A stretch of 6,890 bases of DNA from Methylococcales bacterium. GTDB taxonomy: Bacteria; Pseudomonadota; Gammaproteobacteria; Methylococcales; Methylomonadaceae. The stretch is taken from NCBI GenBank assembly GCA_023134955.1, contig JAGLUC010000504.1, positions 1 through 6,890 of the forward strand, written 5' to 3'. Shown here in pieces: positions 6,123-6,890 of this stretch (its first letter is position 1; each line of letters starts with the position of its first letter). Below the pieces are notes generated by a model. That model worked only from the letters and a program-made list of their open reading frames with translations. It was not told the DNA's origin and did no database searches. The position numbers and the translations under genes are program-made.

Positions 6123-6890
6123 GTGGATCAAAAAAACATTAGAAACTTCTCCATCATCGCTCATATAGATCATGGTAAATCAACATTAGCGGATCGTTTT
6201 ATACAAATTTGTGGTGGCTTGAGTGACAGAGAGATGGAAGCCCAAGTACTTGATTCCATGGATATTGAAAAAGAACGCGGAATCACTATTAAAGCGCAAA
6301 GTGTCACTTTAGATTATAAAGCAAAAAATGGCGTAACTTATCAATTGAATTTTATTGATACACCTGGGCATGTGGATTTTTCTTATGAAGTCTCTCGCTC
6401 GCTTGCAGCTTGTGAAGGTGCTTTATTAGTGGTTGATGCGGCTCAAGGTGTAGAAGCGCAAAGTGTGGCTAATTGTTACACGGCTATTGAACAAGGTCTG
6501 GAAGTTGTGCCAGTATTAAATAAAATTGACCTGCCTTCGGCTGAACCAGAAAGAGTAATTGCTGAAATTGAAGATGTTATTGGTATTGATGCCGATGAAG
6601 CATTAAAAATTAGTGCAAAAACGGGGATAGGGATTGAAGATGTATTGGAACAGTTGGTCGATAAGGTTCCCGCACCAACTGGTGACTCAAATGCTCCTTT
6701 ACAAGCATTAATTATTGATTCCTGGTTCGATAATTATTTAGGTGTAGTTTCATTAGTTAAAGTTGTGAACGGCAGTATTCGCAAAAAACAAAAATTAATG
6801 GTTATGTCGACTGGTAAGACGTATTTGGCTGAAAAAATTGGTATATATACACCTAAGCAACGAGATACTGATGTATTAAATACAGGGGAA
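6123..6890 (+). CDS. lepA: Elongation factor 4 (LepA) translational GTPase, N-terminal part
   Basis: LepA/EF4 is a ribosome-binding GTPase related to EF-G, implicated in translation initiation, ribosome assembly and back-translocation under stress. Only the first 256 codons are present; the family is about 600 residues, so the gene continues past the window edge. All G motifs are visible: P-loop AHIDHGKST (13-21), the switch region with the conserved ERGITIKAQ (51-59), DTPGH (79-83), NKID (133-136) and SAKTG (164-168). The opening residues, IRNFSIIAHIDHGKSTLADR, are diagnostic of LepA rather than EF-G or TypA. The following segment, from about 185, enters domain II. GTG 6123 is the only reasonable start: an in-frame TAG at 6111 excludes upstream ATGs. 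Position next to the mucD/rpoE cluster is conserved, and lepB (signal peptidase I) would be expected downstream. Confidence 0.96.
   Translation, partial: MDQKNIRNFSIIAHIDHGKSTLADRFIQICGGLSDREMEAQVLDSMDIEKERGITIKAQSVTLDYKAKNGVTYQLNFIDTPGHVDFSYEVSRSLAACEGALLVVDAAQGVEAQSVANCYTAIEQGLEVVPVLNKIDLPSAEPERVIAEIEDVIGIDADEALKISAKTGIGIEDVLEQLVDKVPAPTGDSNAPLQALIIDSWFDNYLGVVSLVKVVNGSIRKKQKLMVMSTGKTYLAEKIGIYTPKQRDTDVLNTGE

Noticed and set aside
1..6890. CRISPR array, tRNA/rRNA genes, prophage or defence genes
   Set aside because: No regularly spaced repeats, no cloverleaf-like segments and no such proteins were seen; nearly all the sequence is accounted for by conserved housekeeping and stress genes.

Overview
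The window is AT-rich DNA of a gammaproteobacterium. The evidence is the conserved chromosomal block nadB (divergent) | rpoE/algU - rseA/mucA - rseB/mucB - mucD - lepA. The gene order is the Pseudomonas/methanotroph-like version, in which a DegP-type protease gene (mucD) lies inside the cluster. A low-GC member such as a methanotroph-like or symbiont-like lineage is possible, but the sequence does not fix the genus.

Layout. Positions 1-190 hold a non-coding, almost fully self-complementary element of about 142 bp with perfect 14-bp terminal inverted repeats (27-40 and 155-168), best read as a MITE or IS-derived remnant. Just downstream is a small gene for an unrecognised lipoprotein (191-580, +). 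Its stop codon region overlaps the stop end of the convergent nadB gene (574-2202, -), which encodes L-aspartate oxidase of NAD biosynthesis. A 125-bp divergent intergenic region follows. It carries a near-consensus sigma-E type promoter (GAACTT-N16-TCTCT) pointing at rpoE.

The rightward cluster encodes an envelope-stress circuit: the ECF sigma factor RpoE/AlgU (2328-2924), its single-pass membrane anti-sigma factor RseA/MucA (2931-3479), the periplasmic RseB/MucB that protects RseA (3485-4429), and the periplasmic serine protease/chaperone MucD (4498-5889). No rseC/mucC lies between rseB and mucD. A rho-independent terminator (5918-5954) closes the cluster. A spacer with a REP-like palindrome and an 8-codon mini-ORF leads to lepA (EF4 GTPase, 6123 onward), which is cut by the window end after 256 codons.

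The genes themselves are ordinary and well conserved. I do not see a new biological system. The points most worth a second look are the palindromic MITE with a reading frame running into it, the orphan lipoprotein with a T10 tract, the promoter architecture of rpoE, and the mini-ORF whose stop lies one base before the lepA GTG start.
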